This document shows, piece by piece, positions 25,365 to 35,200 of a stretch of DNA of 64,000 nucleotides. The notes beneath the pieces were generated by a model, which saw nothing but the letters and a program-made list of their open reading frames with translations, was not told where the DNA came from and made no database searches. The first letter of the stretch is position 1; each line of letters opens with the position of its first letter. The translations under genes and the position numbers were made by a program. Location: NCBI GenBank assembly GCA_009772895.1, contig WOUP01000004.1, positions 158,716 to 222,715 on the forward strand, written 5' to 3'. The stretch is from Puniceicoccaceae bacterium 5H (GTDB taxonomy: Bacteria > Verrucomicrobiota > Verrucomicrobiia > Opitutales > Oceanipulchritudinaceae).

Positions 25365-27461
25365 ATGCGAGAAGAAGCAAGACAGGCCTTGGCGCAGTAT
25401 TTCGGGTTTTCCGCTTTTCGGGCGCCGCAGGAAGACATCGTGGCCGCCGCGTTGGAAGGGCGCGACACGCTCGTCATCATGCCCACTGGGGGCGGCAAGA
25501 GCCTGTGTTACCAGCTGCCCGCGCTCCTGCTCGATGGGGTGACGGTGGTGGTTTCGCCGCTGATCGCGTTGATGAAGGACCAGGTGGATGCGCTGCAGGC
25601 ACGCGGCATCCCGGCGGCGATGATCAACAGCAGCCAGAGCTGGAACGAGCAACTGGCCATCCTCGACGACCTGCGCGAGGGCCAGCTGAAGCTGATCTAC
25701 GTTGCGCCCGAACGCTTCCGGGCCGAGAGCTTCCGCCGGGCGCTGCAGGACATGCCGATCGCGCGCCTCGCGATTGACGAGGCGCACTGCCTGTCCCAAT
25801 GGGGGCACGACTTCCGGCCCGACTACCTGCGGCTGGGCGAGGCGCGCAAGGCGATGGGCAGCCCGCCCTGTATCGCGTTGACTGCTACCGCGACGCCCGA
25901 GGTGCGCGGTGACATCGTCGATACGCTGGAGCTGCGCGAGCCGGCGACCTTCGTGGCGGGTTTCGGCCGCGAAAACCTGGCCTTCCGCATTACCCGCGTC
26001 GAGAAGGATGAGCACAAATACGTGCGCATCAAGAGCCTGATCGAGGCCCACCGCACGGGTATCATCTACTGCGCGACGCGCAAGAGCACGGAGGCAGTCT
26101 CCGAATGGCTCAACTGCGAGCACATCGACCACATCGCCTACCACGGCGGCTTGAGCGACGACGCCCGCAGCGAGGCGCAGGAGCGCTTCTTGCGTCAGGA
26201 GGTAGGCATCGCGGTGGCGACCAACGCCTTCGGCATGGGCATCGACCGCGCGGACGTGCGCTTTGTCTGCCACTTTGAGCTGCCGGGCAGCATCGAGGCC
26301 TATTATCAGGAGGCCGGGCGTGCCGGGCGCGATGGCCAGGAGAGCGTGTGCGAGCTGCTGTTTCGTCCGAGCGACCGCCGCGTGCAGGAATTTTTCCTCG
26401 ATGGGGCCAATCCGCCGCCCGCGCTCGTGCACCAGGTGTTCACGACCTTGCGCCGCATGGCCGATGATCAGGGCGAAGTGCTGCTTTCGATCGACGACCT
26501 GACGGAGAAGGTGGGTCGCGGCACCAACCCGATGGGCGTGGGCACGAGCCTCAGCGTCTTGACCCGGGCGGGGGTGATCGAGCGCTTCGACGTGCCGGGC
26601 CAGCGCATCCGCGGCACCCGGCTCAAGCAACCGGGCCTGAAGGCGAAGGACCTGCCGCTCGACACGGCCGCGATGGACGAAAAACGGCGCCGCGACTACC
26701 AGAAGCTCGAGCGGCTGATCGACCTGTGTCATGCGCCGGGGTGCCGTCAACAGGCCATCCTGCGCTACTTTGGCGAAAACAGTCAGGAAAACTGCAAGAA
26801 ATGCGACCGCTGCGCCCGCCGTTCCGACGCCCGCGAAGGCAATGCGGAGGAGGCGCTGGTCTTGCGCAAGGCGCTGAGTGGCGTCGCCCGCATGAGCAAG
26901 CGTGCGGACACCCACCACTGGATCCCGCGCTTTGGGCGCACCAAGATCATTGCCTGCCTGCGCGGCAGTGAGCGTCAGGACCTGACCGACGCCGGCCTGA
27001 CGCAGCTCTCGACCTACGGTCTGCTCAAGGAACTCCCGCAGGCCTACCTGCGCGCGCTTTTCGACGAGATGGAGGCGGCCGGCCTGATCGAATCGAGCAC
27101 GGACGAATACCGCCTGGTGGGGCTGACGAGCCTCGGTTCACGCGTCATGCTGGGCGAAGATGCGGCGGCGTTGCGCTGGCCGCCGCTGGCCAGTGCGCCC
27201 GCCGGCGACGAGATCGACTACGACCGCCACCTCTACGACGAGCTGGTGCGCCTGCGCAACCAGATGGCCCGCGAACGCAAGAACGCGCCCGCCTATACGA
27301 TCTTCCCCAACCGCGTGCTGAAGCATCTGGCCGCGAAGAAGCCGCTGACTGCCGAAGACGCCAAGGAGCTGCCCGGCATTGGCGAGGCCAAGGCCAAATC
27401 CGTCCTGCCGCGCTTCCTCAAGGTCATCGCCGCCCACGCCAAGAGCAGCGCGGTGGCGTAA
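25365..27461 (+). CDS. recQ: ATP-dependent DNA helicase RecQ
   Basis: A 698-residue 3'-5' helicase used in recombination and replication-fork repair. The SF2 core has Walker A MPTGGGKSLCYQLP (about residues 45-58), IDEAHCLSQWGHDFRPDY, the AATNAFGMGIDRADVR motif V and YYQEAGRAGRDGQ motif VI. The zinc-binding RQC region follows with its four-cysteine pattern (CHAPGCRQQAIL...CKKCDRCARR), and an HRDC domain closes the protein (YDELVRLRNQMARERKNAPAY...LPGIGEAKAKS). ATG 25365 has a purine-rich GGGGGCGAGG just before it. It is followed after 54 bases by an AT-richer HEPN gene. Confidence 0.96.
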   Translation: MREEARQALAQYFGFSAFRAPQEDIVAAALEGRDTLVIMPTGGGKSLCYQLPALLLDGVTVVVSPLIALMKDQVDALQARGIPAAMINSSQSWNEQLAILDDLREGQLKLIYVAPERFRAESFRRALQDMPIARLAIDEAHCLSQWGHDFRPDYLRLGEARKAMGSPPCIALTATATPEVRGDIVDTLELREPATFVAGFGRENLAFRITRVEKDEHKYVRIKSLIEAHRTGIIYCATRKSTEAVSEWLNCEHIDHIAYHGGLSDDARSEAQERFLRQEVGIAVATNAFGMGIDRADVRFVCHFELPGSIEAYYQEAGRAGRDGQESVCELLFRPSDRRVQEFFLDGANPPPALVHQVFTTLRRMADDQGEVLLSIDDLTEKVGRGTNPMGVGTSLSVLTRAGVIERFDVPGQRIRGTRLKQPGLKAKDLPLDTAAMDEKRRRDYQKLERLIDLCHAPGCRQQAILRYFGENSQENCKKCDRCARRSDAREGNAEEALVLRKALSGVARMSKRADTHHWIPRFGRTKIIACLRGSERQDLTDAGLTQLSTYGLLKELPQAYLRALFDEMEAAGLIESSTDEYRLVGLTSLGSRVMLGEDAAALRWPPLASAPAGDEIDYDRHLYDELVRLRNQMARERKNAPAYTIFPNRVLKHLAAKKPLTAEDAKELPGIGEAKAKSVLPRFLKVIAAHAKSSAVA

Positions 27462-27515
27462 CTAAGCAGCGTTTACAGGTTGAGTTTGGCATGGTACCAG
27501 CCCTACCATTGAGAA

Positions 27516-28397
27516 ATGGATGATGCGCGTCGTTCAGAACTTCGAGCCGAAGCAGAGAGAGAGTATGCTGAAGAAGAGGCCTATGCTGCGGCATACAATC
27601 AAGTGATAGAATGGTTCCTCGCACGCTATGAAGATCCCGCAAAGATTTTGCCCTATGAGGGACAGAAGGGAGGCTATCAGTATATATGGGGGGATCCCGT
27701 TGACCCGGCAGAAGTCTTGTATGACAGATTTGGGGACGAGGTTGGTGAGGACCTACTTGATCAAGTAGCGGAAAGTCTACGTGCCGAGTGTCCTAAATGG
27801 ACGCCACTTCCCTCCCTTAAGGACTACAATGATGATGAGGCTACTCATGTGGGCTATCACAGGCGGTTTCATGCGTCTTTGGAAAAGGTGAAGAGACAGC
27901 TTAACCGAATAAGCGAACCGGAGGAGTGGTCGTTAATTTTGCCGCTTCTATTTGTGCATCTTGTTTCAATTATGGAGTCATATCTTCAGGGCGTGATTAT
28001 AGCAATGGTTCGCTGTTCGACAGTGTCTATGCGGCGCTTTGTGGAAGGATATAAACCGTTTACAGAGGAGGATATCAAGATGTCTGCGATTTACAATCGC
28101 ATGGAAACGCTGCCGGATAAGGTGTTAGAGCATATACTACGCATCCCATTTCATCAGCTTGATCTTGTAGCGAAAATTTATAAGTTCACCTTGGATATTG
28201 ATTTCCCAGCTGACCGTTCAGACTTGCTCAAGGCCATTAGCAAACGGCATGATATCGTTCATCGTAACTGCAGAAATAAAAAAGGTGAGATCTTCACCGT
28301 ATCCAAGCAAGATGTGTCGGAGTTGTTTGCTCTAGTAGCTGATTTGGGAAATATGGTAAATTCTCAAATCGAAGAAATGCGAGCCAATCGGCAATAG
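27516..28397 (+). CDS. HEPN-domain protein, candidate RNase / defence gene
   Basis: A 293-residue protein. Its C-terminal half looks like a HEPN helical bundle: SLILPLLFVHLVSIMESYLQGVII followed by the R-x4-H motif in SKRHDIVHRN (R244, H249), the catalytic pair of HEPN ribonucleases. An N-terminal acidic helix (EAEREYAEEEAYAAAYNQ) precedes a small domain, GGYQYIWGDPVDPAEVLYDRFGDEV, that I associate with the N-terminal region of other HEPN and RES proteins. Base composition is visibly AT-richer than recQ upstream and sulP downstream, suggesting transfer. No antitoxin gene adjoins. It could be a solitary RNase acting in phage defence or an RNA-binding regulator; activity is inferred. Confidence 0.6.
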   Translation: MDDARRSELRAEAEREYAEEEAYAAAYNQVIEWFLARYEDPAKILPYEGQKGGYQYIWGDPVDPAEVLYDRFGDEVGEDLLDQVAESLRAECPKWTPLPSLKDYNDDEATHVGYHRRFHASLEKVKRQLNRISEPEEWSLILPLLFVHLVSIMESYLQGVIIAMVRCSTVSMRRFVEGYKPFTEEDIKMSAIYNRMETLPDKVLEHILRIPFHQLDLVAKIYKFTLDIDFPADRSDLLKAISKRHDIVHRNCRNKKGEIFTVSKQDVSELFALVADLGNMVNSQIEEMRANRQ

Positions 28398-28489
28398 AAA
28401 ATCGACGAAACCGCTTCTATTCTAATAATTACCGAGGAAGCCTCGCGGTCGACCTTCGCGGCTTAGCGTGAGCAAAGCCCCTTCCCCCG

Positions 28490-30115
28490 CTACTGGTGGT
28501 TGCGGTAGTGCTGGAGGGCTTCGTCGATGGTGGGGGCGGAGTGAGGGAAGCCGTTGGCGCGCAGGCCGGTTTTGTCGAGCAGCTGCAGCGGTTGCTCCCG
28601 CAGGCCGGTGAGGTAGACGGTCTTTTGGTCCTGCCCCGCCTTGCGCACGAGGGCCTGCAGAGCGCGCAAGCCCGTGGCGTCCATCCACGGCACCTCGCTC
28701 AGATCGAGGATCAGGGCGTGATAGCGGCGGTCGACGCGGTCCAGCGTATTGAGGCAGGTATCGGCTACGCCAAAAAAGAAAGGCCCGCGCAGGCGAAAGA
28801 TCTGGATGTCGTGTTCCAGCAGATCCTGGTCGGGTCGTGTGGGCACCGTCTCGGCTGGCTCCAGCGTGGTGACGTTGGCCATGCGGCGCATGAAGAGCAG
28901 GGCGGCCAGCAACACCCCCGCCTGAATGGCGAGCGTGAGATCGACGAAGACGGTGAGGAAAAACGTGATCAGCAGCACGCCCACGTCTTCGCCCGGGCTG
29001 CGCAGCAGGCGTACGAACAGCCGCCACTCGCTCATGTGGTAGGCCACGACCAGCAGGATGCCGGCGAGCGTGGCGAGCGGGATGTATTGCACGTAGCGCC
29101 CCAGGAGCAGCCCGATCGCGAGCAGGGTCAGCGCGTGCACGAGGCCGGAAAGCGGGGTGCGGCCACCGTTCTTGATGTTGGCCGCAGTGCGGGCGATGGC
29201 GCCGGTTGCCGGCATACCGCCGAAGAGGCTGACCGCGCAGTTGGCGAGGCCCTGGCCCACAAGTTCGGTATTGGGCCGGTGGCGATAGCCCGTCATCCCG
29301 TCGGCGACCATGGCCGAAAGCAGTGATTCCAGCCCGCCCAGGAGCGCGATGGCGATGGCGGAGGGCAGGAGCGCCGGGGCCTGGCTCCAGTCAAAGTCCG
29401 CCCAGCTCGGCATCGGCACCGTGAGTTGGAGGTTGGGGAACTTCGAGCCGATGGTGGGGACCTGTAGCTGCAGGGCGAGGGCGAGCAAGGTCGTGAGCAG
29501 GATCGCGATGAGCGACCCGGGTACGCGTCGAGAGAGACGCGGAAAGAGCGTGACGATGAGGATCGTGACGAGCCCGAGCAGCAGGCTGCCGGGCTGGATG
29601 TCGGCCAGGTGATGCGCAAAGCTGAGCCAGCGCTCGAACATGCCTTCCGGCCACGGCCCATGCCAGCCCATCAGTTCGGGGATTTGTCCTGTGGCGATGA
29701 TGAGCGCGATCGCGCTGGTGAAGCCGACCGTCACCGGGTAGGGGATGTAGCGGATCACCGCACCGAGACGGCAGACGCCCATCAGCACGAGGATCACGCC
29801 CGCCATGGCCGTGGCCAGGAGCAGTCCCCCGTGCCCGAACTGGGTGACCGTCTGGTGCACGAGCAGCACGAAAGCGCCGGTGGGGCCGCCGATTTGAAAC
29901 CGGCTGCCGCTACCGAGTGAGATCAGCCCGCCGGCAATGACGCCCGTGATCCAGCCGGTCTCTGGCGGCAGACCCGAAGCGATGGCAAACGCCAAGGCCA
30001 AAGGAAAGGCCAGAACGCCGACGATGATGCCCGCGAGCAAGTCTTGAGACCACGAACGGCCGAGGGTGCCGTCGCGTAAAGCCGACCACATAGCCGGAGA
30101 AAAGCACGATTTCAT
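28490..30115 (-). CDS. SulP family anion permease with STAS domain
   Basis: Inner-membrane transporter of 541 residues. The SulP signature region is near the N-terminus (DLLAGIIVGVLAFPLALAFAIASGLPPETGWITGVIAGGLISL), with about ten further hydrophobic segments. A STAS domain closes the protein (about 440-541; IQIFRLRGPFFFGVADTC, RYHALILDLSEVPWMDATGLRALQALV). SulP proteins carry sulfate, bicarbonate or dicarboxylates; the substrate cannot be read from sequence. ATG 30115 is preferred over the TTG two codons upstream. It stands alone on the minus strand between the HEPN gene and a glycan-enzyme gene. Confidence 0.95.
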   Translation of the reverse strand: MKSCFSPAMWSALRDGTLGRSWSQDLLAGIIVGVLAFPLALAFAIASGLPPETGWITGVIAGGLISLGSGSRFQIGGPTGAFVLLVHQTVTQFGHGGLLLATAMAGVILVLMGVCRLGAVIRYIPYPVTVGFTSAIALIIATGQIPELMGWHGPWPEGMFERWLSFAHHLADIQPGSLLLGLVTILIVTLFPRLSRRVPGSLIAILLTTLLALALQLQVPTIGSKFPNLQLTVPMPSWADFDWSQAPALLPSAIAIALLGGLESLLSAMVADGMTGYRHRPNTELVGQGLANCAVSLFGGMPATGAIARTAANIKNGGRTPLSGLVHALTLLAIGLLLGRYVQYIPLATLAGILLVVAYHMSEWRLFVRLLRSPGEDVGVLLITFFLTVFVDLTLAIQAGVLLAALLFMRRMANVTTLEPAETVPTRPDQDLLEHDIQIFRLRGPFFFGVADTCLNTLDRVDRRYHALILDLSEVPWMDATGLRALQALVRKAGQDQKTVYLTGLREQPLQLLDKTGLRANGFPHSAPTIDEALQHYRNHQ

Positions 30116-30298
30116 GCGCAACCTGAGACAGAAAATCGCGATGATGCCTTATTTGTCCCGAGCGGCAAGCGGTATGTTGTGGTAGCCTTGTTCTGTGTAA
30201 ATATTTGCGGGTCTGCGATTTAAATAATGAAGAAATTTTCGCGTTTTCCGTTTCACGACGGTAAGGGCGGGGCGGCGTTCCTGAACGCCCTTGGTCCC

Positions 30299-32239
30299 CT
30301 AAATCACCGGTTCGCGACTGAAGACGAGTACGCTGTTGGCCGGGATGGTGATACGGGCGGACTGAAGGAGGCCGTTGCTGCGAATCGGCTCGGTCTGGAC
30401 GCCGCCGCCATTGCCCTGACACCAGGGGTTGACGTAGTGATCGTAGACGTCGCTGTTGAAGACCTCGTGCCAGTGGCCGGGCACGGGGAAGCCGAGGCGG
30501 TAGTCGTATTGCGAGCGATGGTTGAAGCTGATCACGACCAGCTTTTCGTGGCCCATGCCCGGGACGAAACGGTAGTAGGCCAGCACGCGGTCCTGATTGT
30601 GCACGGCGATCACGCGCAGCCCTTCGGCGGTGAAGGCCGCGTGTTGACGACGCAGGTGCAACAAGTCGCCGAGGAACTTCGCGAAGTCGCGACGGTGGCG
30701 GTCGAAGGCCACGCCCTGCCAATCCACGCGGTGGTGGGCATGCAGGATCAGGTTGTCCGACCAGTTACGAGTCTCGAGCACCTCCTGCCCCATGAAGAGC
30801 TGAGGAATGCCGGGCGCGGTGAGCAGCAGCCCCATGGCGGCACGGCAACGGCTGCGCGCGTACCAGCCGCTTGGGTCGTTGGGATCGGCCAGCACGGGCA
30901 GGCGGGGGGCGCGGTCGGGATTGCCGGGCTCGAAGAAGACCACGTCGTGATTCTCAAGGCACTGTACGGCCTGCCAATGATGCCGCAGGCCGTCCGCCCG
31001 GAGTTCACGCGCCACGCTGTCGAGGTCCACTGCGTGCGAGCCGGGGTAGCTGGCCTGCGTGAGCACCTTGCGCACGCTGTCGCGCAGGCCTTGGTGCACG
31101 GTGCCGGAAAAGCCCGCGCCGCCTTCGCCGGTGGGGCGGGTCAGCGCGCCGGAGACCGGCCAGTGCTCGGAGAGCCGGAACGCCTCGGGCTTGCGGTTGT
31201 GCAGCGTGTCGTTGAGGTCGCGGCAAAATTGCCAGCCCGTGTGCCCCGTCTGTTGCAGCAGCACGCTCACTTCGTCGAAACGGAAGCCGTCGACGTGATA
31301 CTCGCGCAGGAAAAACTGGGCGTTGTCGATTAGGTACTGGCGCACCTCGCGCTTCCAGAGCGCAAAGACGAGGCCGCCCGCCCAGCCTTGGTCGGTGAAG
31401 TAGAGCGAGCGGTTGTGATTGCCCCGTCGCTGGCGGTCGAAGAAATACAGGCTCTCGCGGTCGAAGTTGCCGCCCGCGTGGTTGTAGACCACGTCGAACA
31501 ACACGGCCAGGCGGTGCAGGTGGGCGAGGTTGATCAGGGTCTTCAGCTGCCGCATGCCGCCGCTGAGCATGTGTTTTTGCATCGGCGGGCGTCCCAGCTC
31601 GGCCAGTTGACGGTTGATCTCCTCCAGGTAGGGCCCCAGCGCGGCGTCGGGCACCACGTAATTCAGCTCCGGCGCGAAGTAGTCGACCGGATTGTAGCCC
31701 ATCGAAAACATGGTGGGCACGCCGTGGACCGGCAGTAGCAGCAGCGCGTTGATGCCTAGTTGCTGGAGGCGCGGCAGGTGGCGGACGACATCAAGAAAGG
31801 CGCCTTGGCGCTGCGGCCACGCCGGGGCGTCGAAGGTGCCCACGTGGAGCTGGTAGAGCACCAGTTCGTGCCAGGCAGGTGTGCGGAAGTCCGCATCGTG
31901 CCACGCATAATCATCGCCCCGGATCACGCTCTTTCGCTTGTTGCGCCGCAGCCGCAGCTCCCGCGAGTAGGGGTCGCGCTTGGGGCCGACACTGCCGCGG
32001 CCCACCACCGCGTATTCATAGCGGTCTCCCTCGCGCGCCTCCGGCACGTAGCCAGCCCAGTAACCGCCCTCGTAACGCTTCAGCCGCGTCGCCTCGCGCC
32101 CCCGCCAGTTGGAGAAATCGCCGCGCACGTAGACGGCCTTCGCCGTCGGCGCCCAGACCCGAAACGTCACGCCGCCGCCTGGCACCAAATGCGCGCCCAT
32201 CTTCGTTTCCGGCGTGATGTGCTGCTGGGAGGCAGGCAT
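30299..32239 (-). CDS. GH13 alpha-glucan enzyme, branching-enzyme/isoamylase-like
   Basis: A 646-residue cytoplasmic enzyme. The N-terminal CBM48-type domain (about 15-110; VTFRVWAPTAKAVYVRGDFSNW) precedes a GH13 barrel with region I DVVYNH (249-254), region II GFRFDEVS with nucleophile D322, region III E358 in RLSEHW, and region IV LENHDVV. A C-terminal all-beta domain follows (VIAVHNQDRVLAYYRF). The 1,4-alpha-glucan branching enzyme GlgB, or a trehalose/glycogen-debranching relative, is the closest role. With the GH15 enzyme it suggests glycogen-type metabolism. An alternative start at MGAHLVPG (13 codons later) also fits. No signal peptide is seen. Confidence 0.88.
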   Translation of the reverse strand: MPASQQHITPETKMGAHLVPGGGVTFRVWAPTAKAVYVRGDFSNWRGREATRLKRYEGGYWAGYVPEAREGDRYEYAVVGRGSVGPKRDPYSRELRLRRNKRKSVIRGDDYAWHDADFRTPAWHELVLYQLHVGTFDAPAWPQRQGAFLDVVRHLPRLQQLGINALLLLPVHGVPTMFSMGYNPVDYFAPELNYVVPDAALGPYLEEINRQLAELGRPPMQKHMLSGGMRQLKTLINLAHLHRLAVLFDVVYNHAGGNFDRESLYFFDRQRRGNHNRSLYFTDQGWAGGLVFALWKREVRQYLIDNAQFFLREYHVDGFRFDEVSVLLQQTGHTGWQFCRDLNDTLHNRKPEAFRLSEHWPVSGALTRPTGEGGAGFSGTVHQGLRDSVRKVLTQASYPGSHAVDLDSVARELRADGLRHHWQAVQCLENHDVVFFEPGNPDRAPRLPVLADPNDPSGWYARSRCRAAMGLLLTAPGIPQLFMGQEVLETRNWSDNLILHAHHRVDWQGVAFDRHRRDFAKFLGDLLHLRRQHAAFTAEGLRVIAVHNQDRVLAYYRFVPGMGHEKLVVISFNHRSQYDYRLGFPVPGHWHEVFNSDVYDHYVNPWCQGNGGGVQTEPIRSNGLLQSARITIPANSVLVFSREPVI

Positions 32240-32261
32240 ACCACCCTATCAACGGAGAGGG

Positions 32262-35200
32262 TCACGCGTTTGTAAAGAACGAAGCCCATTTTGGAACCTT
32301 GTAGGCAGGGGAGGAGTGGGGGACGAGATCCCGGTAATATGGCATGTTTCTCTGCTGGATCCATTCGCCCGTAGCCCACTTCGAGTTATTGCGCTTCATT
32401 TCTTGCCACTTTTCGATGTGCAGCCCTAGTTGAGAATGTTGGCGGGCTGACTGGATTAAATCCTTTCGCTCTTTGGGATCAAACGGGATTAACTTCTGGC
32501 CAATGCATTCGTCCCAGATCTCGCCAAGCACAGAAGTCTGTGACTGCGGTGGGAGAGCTTTGACTGACGTAGTAAACGCGAATGGTTTTTTTAAATCGTA
32601 GCTCTCTTTCTGCTGAATGGAACGCGCGAGTTGGTGTGTTATATTTGATAGTTCGGCCTGTGCATTGTCGTCTAAATTGATATTATAAAAAATAAGATAA
32701 TCGTCCACTTCGTGGGAGGTCCATTTACTTTGCCGGATTTGGGACTCAAGATCTCTGTCGCCTTTTTGCATTGATACTATGGCAGGACTTCCTTTATTAA
32801 GCCGTTGGATGAAGTTGTATTCCTCCATGCTGTTTTCGCGGCTTCGATTTACGAAGATGTGATAGTCATGCTGCCTGAATAATTGATCAAATAGACTGTC
32901 TAAGCCCTTTTCTATTGGCGGCGAATCTGAGGAATATCCGATAATAATGGGCGTAGATTCTACTATTTTTGAAACTAGGTAGGGGTCTGTGAAGGTAAAG
33001 CCGTGCCTGGATGTGCAATAGCTTTCCAGTTTAGCATTGTGAAAATCACAGTGCCATTCATGAAGTAAATTCTCTAGGATTGCGTTTACGCGAAGAGGGT
33101 AAATCCGAGGCTTCAGTGCACATTCGAGGGGAGTTTCAGGACCACAAATAAGATGGAAAGCCAAAAAAGAGTAAGTTATGTCACGGCCGATTTTCTCAGC
33201 TACGCCAAGTGGGGCTGCTATATCATATCTTTGGATGTTGATTGGTAATTGAGCTTGCGGATCTATAATCGACAGGGATGGAGCTTGGCGAGATTTGTGT
33301 CGCATGTTGTTATTCCACCACGTATTTGGATCTTCTACGATAAATCCGTTGTAGAGGATTGGGACGTCATTTTCGAAGGTCCATGCTATCTCGTATTTTG
33401 CTTCATCCGATCGCACGGTCGACCAAGAGGGTGGCAAAGCTTTCGTAGTAGGGGGAATTAGTCGTCCGCCTCTTACGGGTAAACTTTCGCCATTTTGTTT
33501 TGTGATGGAGACGTGTAATTTTGGTTTTGTCCAGCGGTAAAGATCAATGTCAGCGTCGATGGTGCTATCCAATGTTCCCCCGAAACGACGCGATAGTAGC
33601 TTATCGATTGACGATCGTTTTAAGATGACATCAATTTTCGTTCCGATAGCGAAGGGGTTGTTCTGCCGTTCGATCTCTATCAGTCCGCTTGTCTTGTTTG
33701 CACTCAACCGAAGGCTTTTACTTCCGCAATCTGCATGACGCGTTTCTAAAGTAAAAGAGTCTCCCAGCAGGAATACGGCGAAGGCACCGATCCCGAACCG
33801 GCCGGCTCGCGTTATTTTTGGAGTGCCCGTGTCATCAATAAACTCTTTGCTCCACTCGGGGCTGTTGCGGAAGGACGCCCCGGCACGCAGAAAATAGTTT
33901 TGCAGTGTTTCCGCGGTCATCCCGATGCCGCGATCCTGAACGCTTAGAATCCATGAGCCATTTGTTTGTTCAATGAAGTTCACGAGCACATCGGCAGCAT
34001 CAGGCAGTTCGGGCCGCTGGAGTTTGTTCATGTCAGCGTCCCGATTTTCGCACCATGCGTGCAGTTCACGCACGGCATCGACGGCGTTCTGCATCAGCTC
34101 TCTTACCCCTACGCTCGGCTCATTGCCGTAGAGTGGTTCTACGATTAAGGTTAACAGATTTGGGTCGACGCTGAACCCAGTTCGTTTGGGCACATAGGGT
34201 AGCTTTTTTTGAAAACGGGGCTTGAAGAGGTTTGAGTCTATGCGACGAATATTTAAACCAAGCTTTCCGAGTTTTTCGTAATGGCCGTACACTTCATCAA
34301 GGACTGCGCTGGAATGGTCGATTTCGTGCTGTATGCCTTGCAAGAGTTCGTTAAGTTGAAGGTATGTGGCGAGCCTGAGTTTTTCACTAACTTGGATCAT
34401 CTTACACCGAGGTGCCTTTGCATCCGTGATGTTCAACACTACTTGATGGTTTTCCCATTCCTGTTGAGAGATCGGGCTCCGAGGGTTACGTAGTTGCAGC
34501 AGGACGGTAGGCGCCCGTGCTTGATCGATCTGCATATAATCAGCTACGCGTAATAGCGCCATTGGATAGAAGACTGCCGATCCTAGAGGTCGGAGTGTAT
34601 CCGGATATTCATCGTCCAGATACGCTTGGCAGACACGTAGAGATATACCATGAGACCGAGCGGCGAGGCCGATGAGGTCGGCCAATGGCCCCAAATAATC
34701 GGTTAGGGGCGAGAAGTCATTCACGTCTGCTCCGGGAAATCCGTAGAGTGCCACTTCGTGTGCAAGGCGGGCGTGATGACGGCGGATGAATTCTCCAATT
34801 ATCAGAAGGTGGTTCTCTTCCCAGCGCAGGGGACTTTCTGGTAATCCGGTAAAGCTCCATTCAAGAGCAGCCTCCTCCCCAATGATGTTGCCAAGGGCAC
34901 GATCGCTGAAACGCTTTGCCTCGCGTTCATAATCAGTCCATAATTCGTGCCATGGACGATCGCGGGGGTAGTCGGTCTGCTCTTGATCGAACCATGTAAC
35001 AGGTCTGAATCGGCAACCTGGGCGAATAAGTTCACGGAAGCCATCCTTCCTCAGGTGCATGCCGATATCATGAAGAAGTACGCTGCCGATAAGAATGGCC
35101 GCATCGGCGTCCTTGAGCAGGTTCTCTTCCCAAACGTCATCTGGCACTAGGTCTACTGCCGATTGGAGGACGTTGTTGATGTGTTCGATGCCATGATCTG

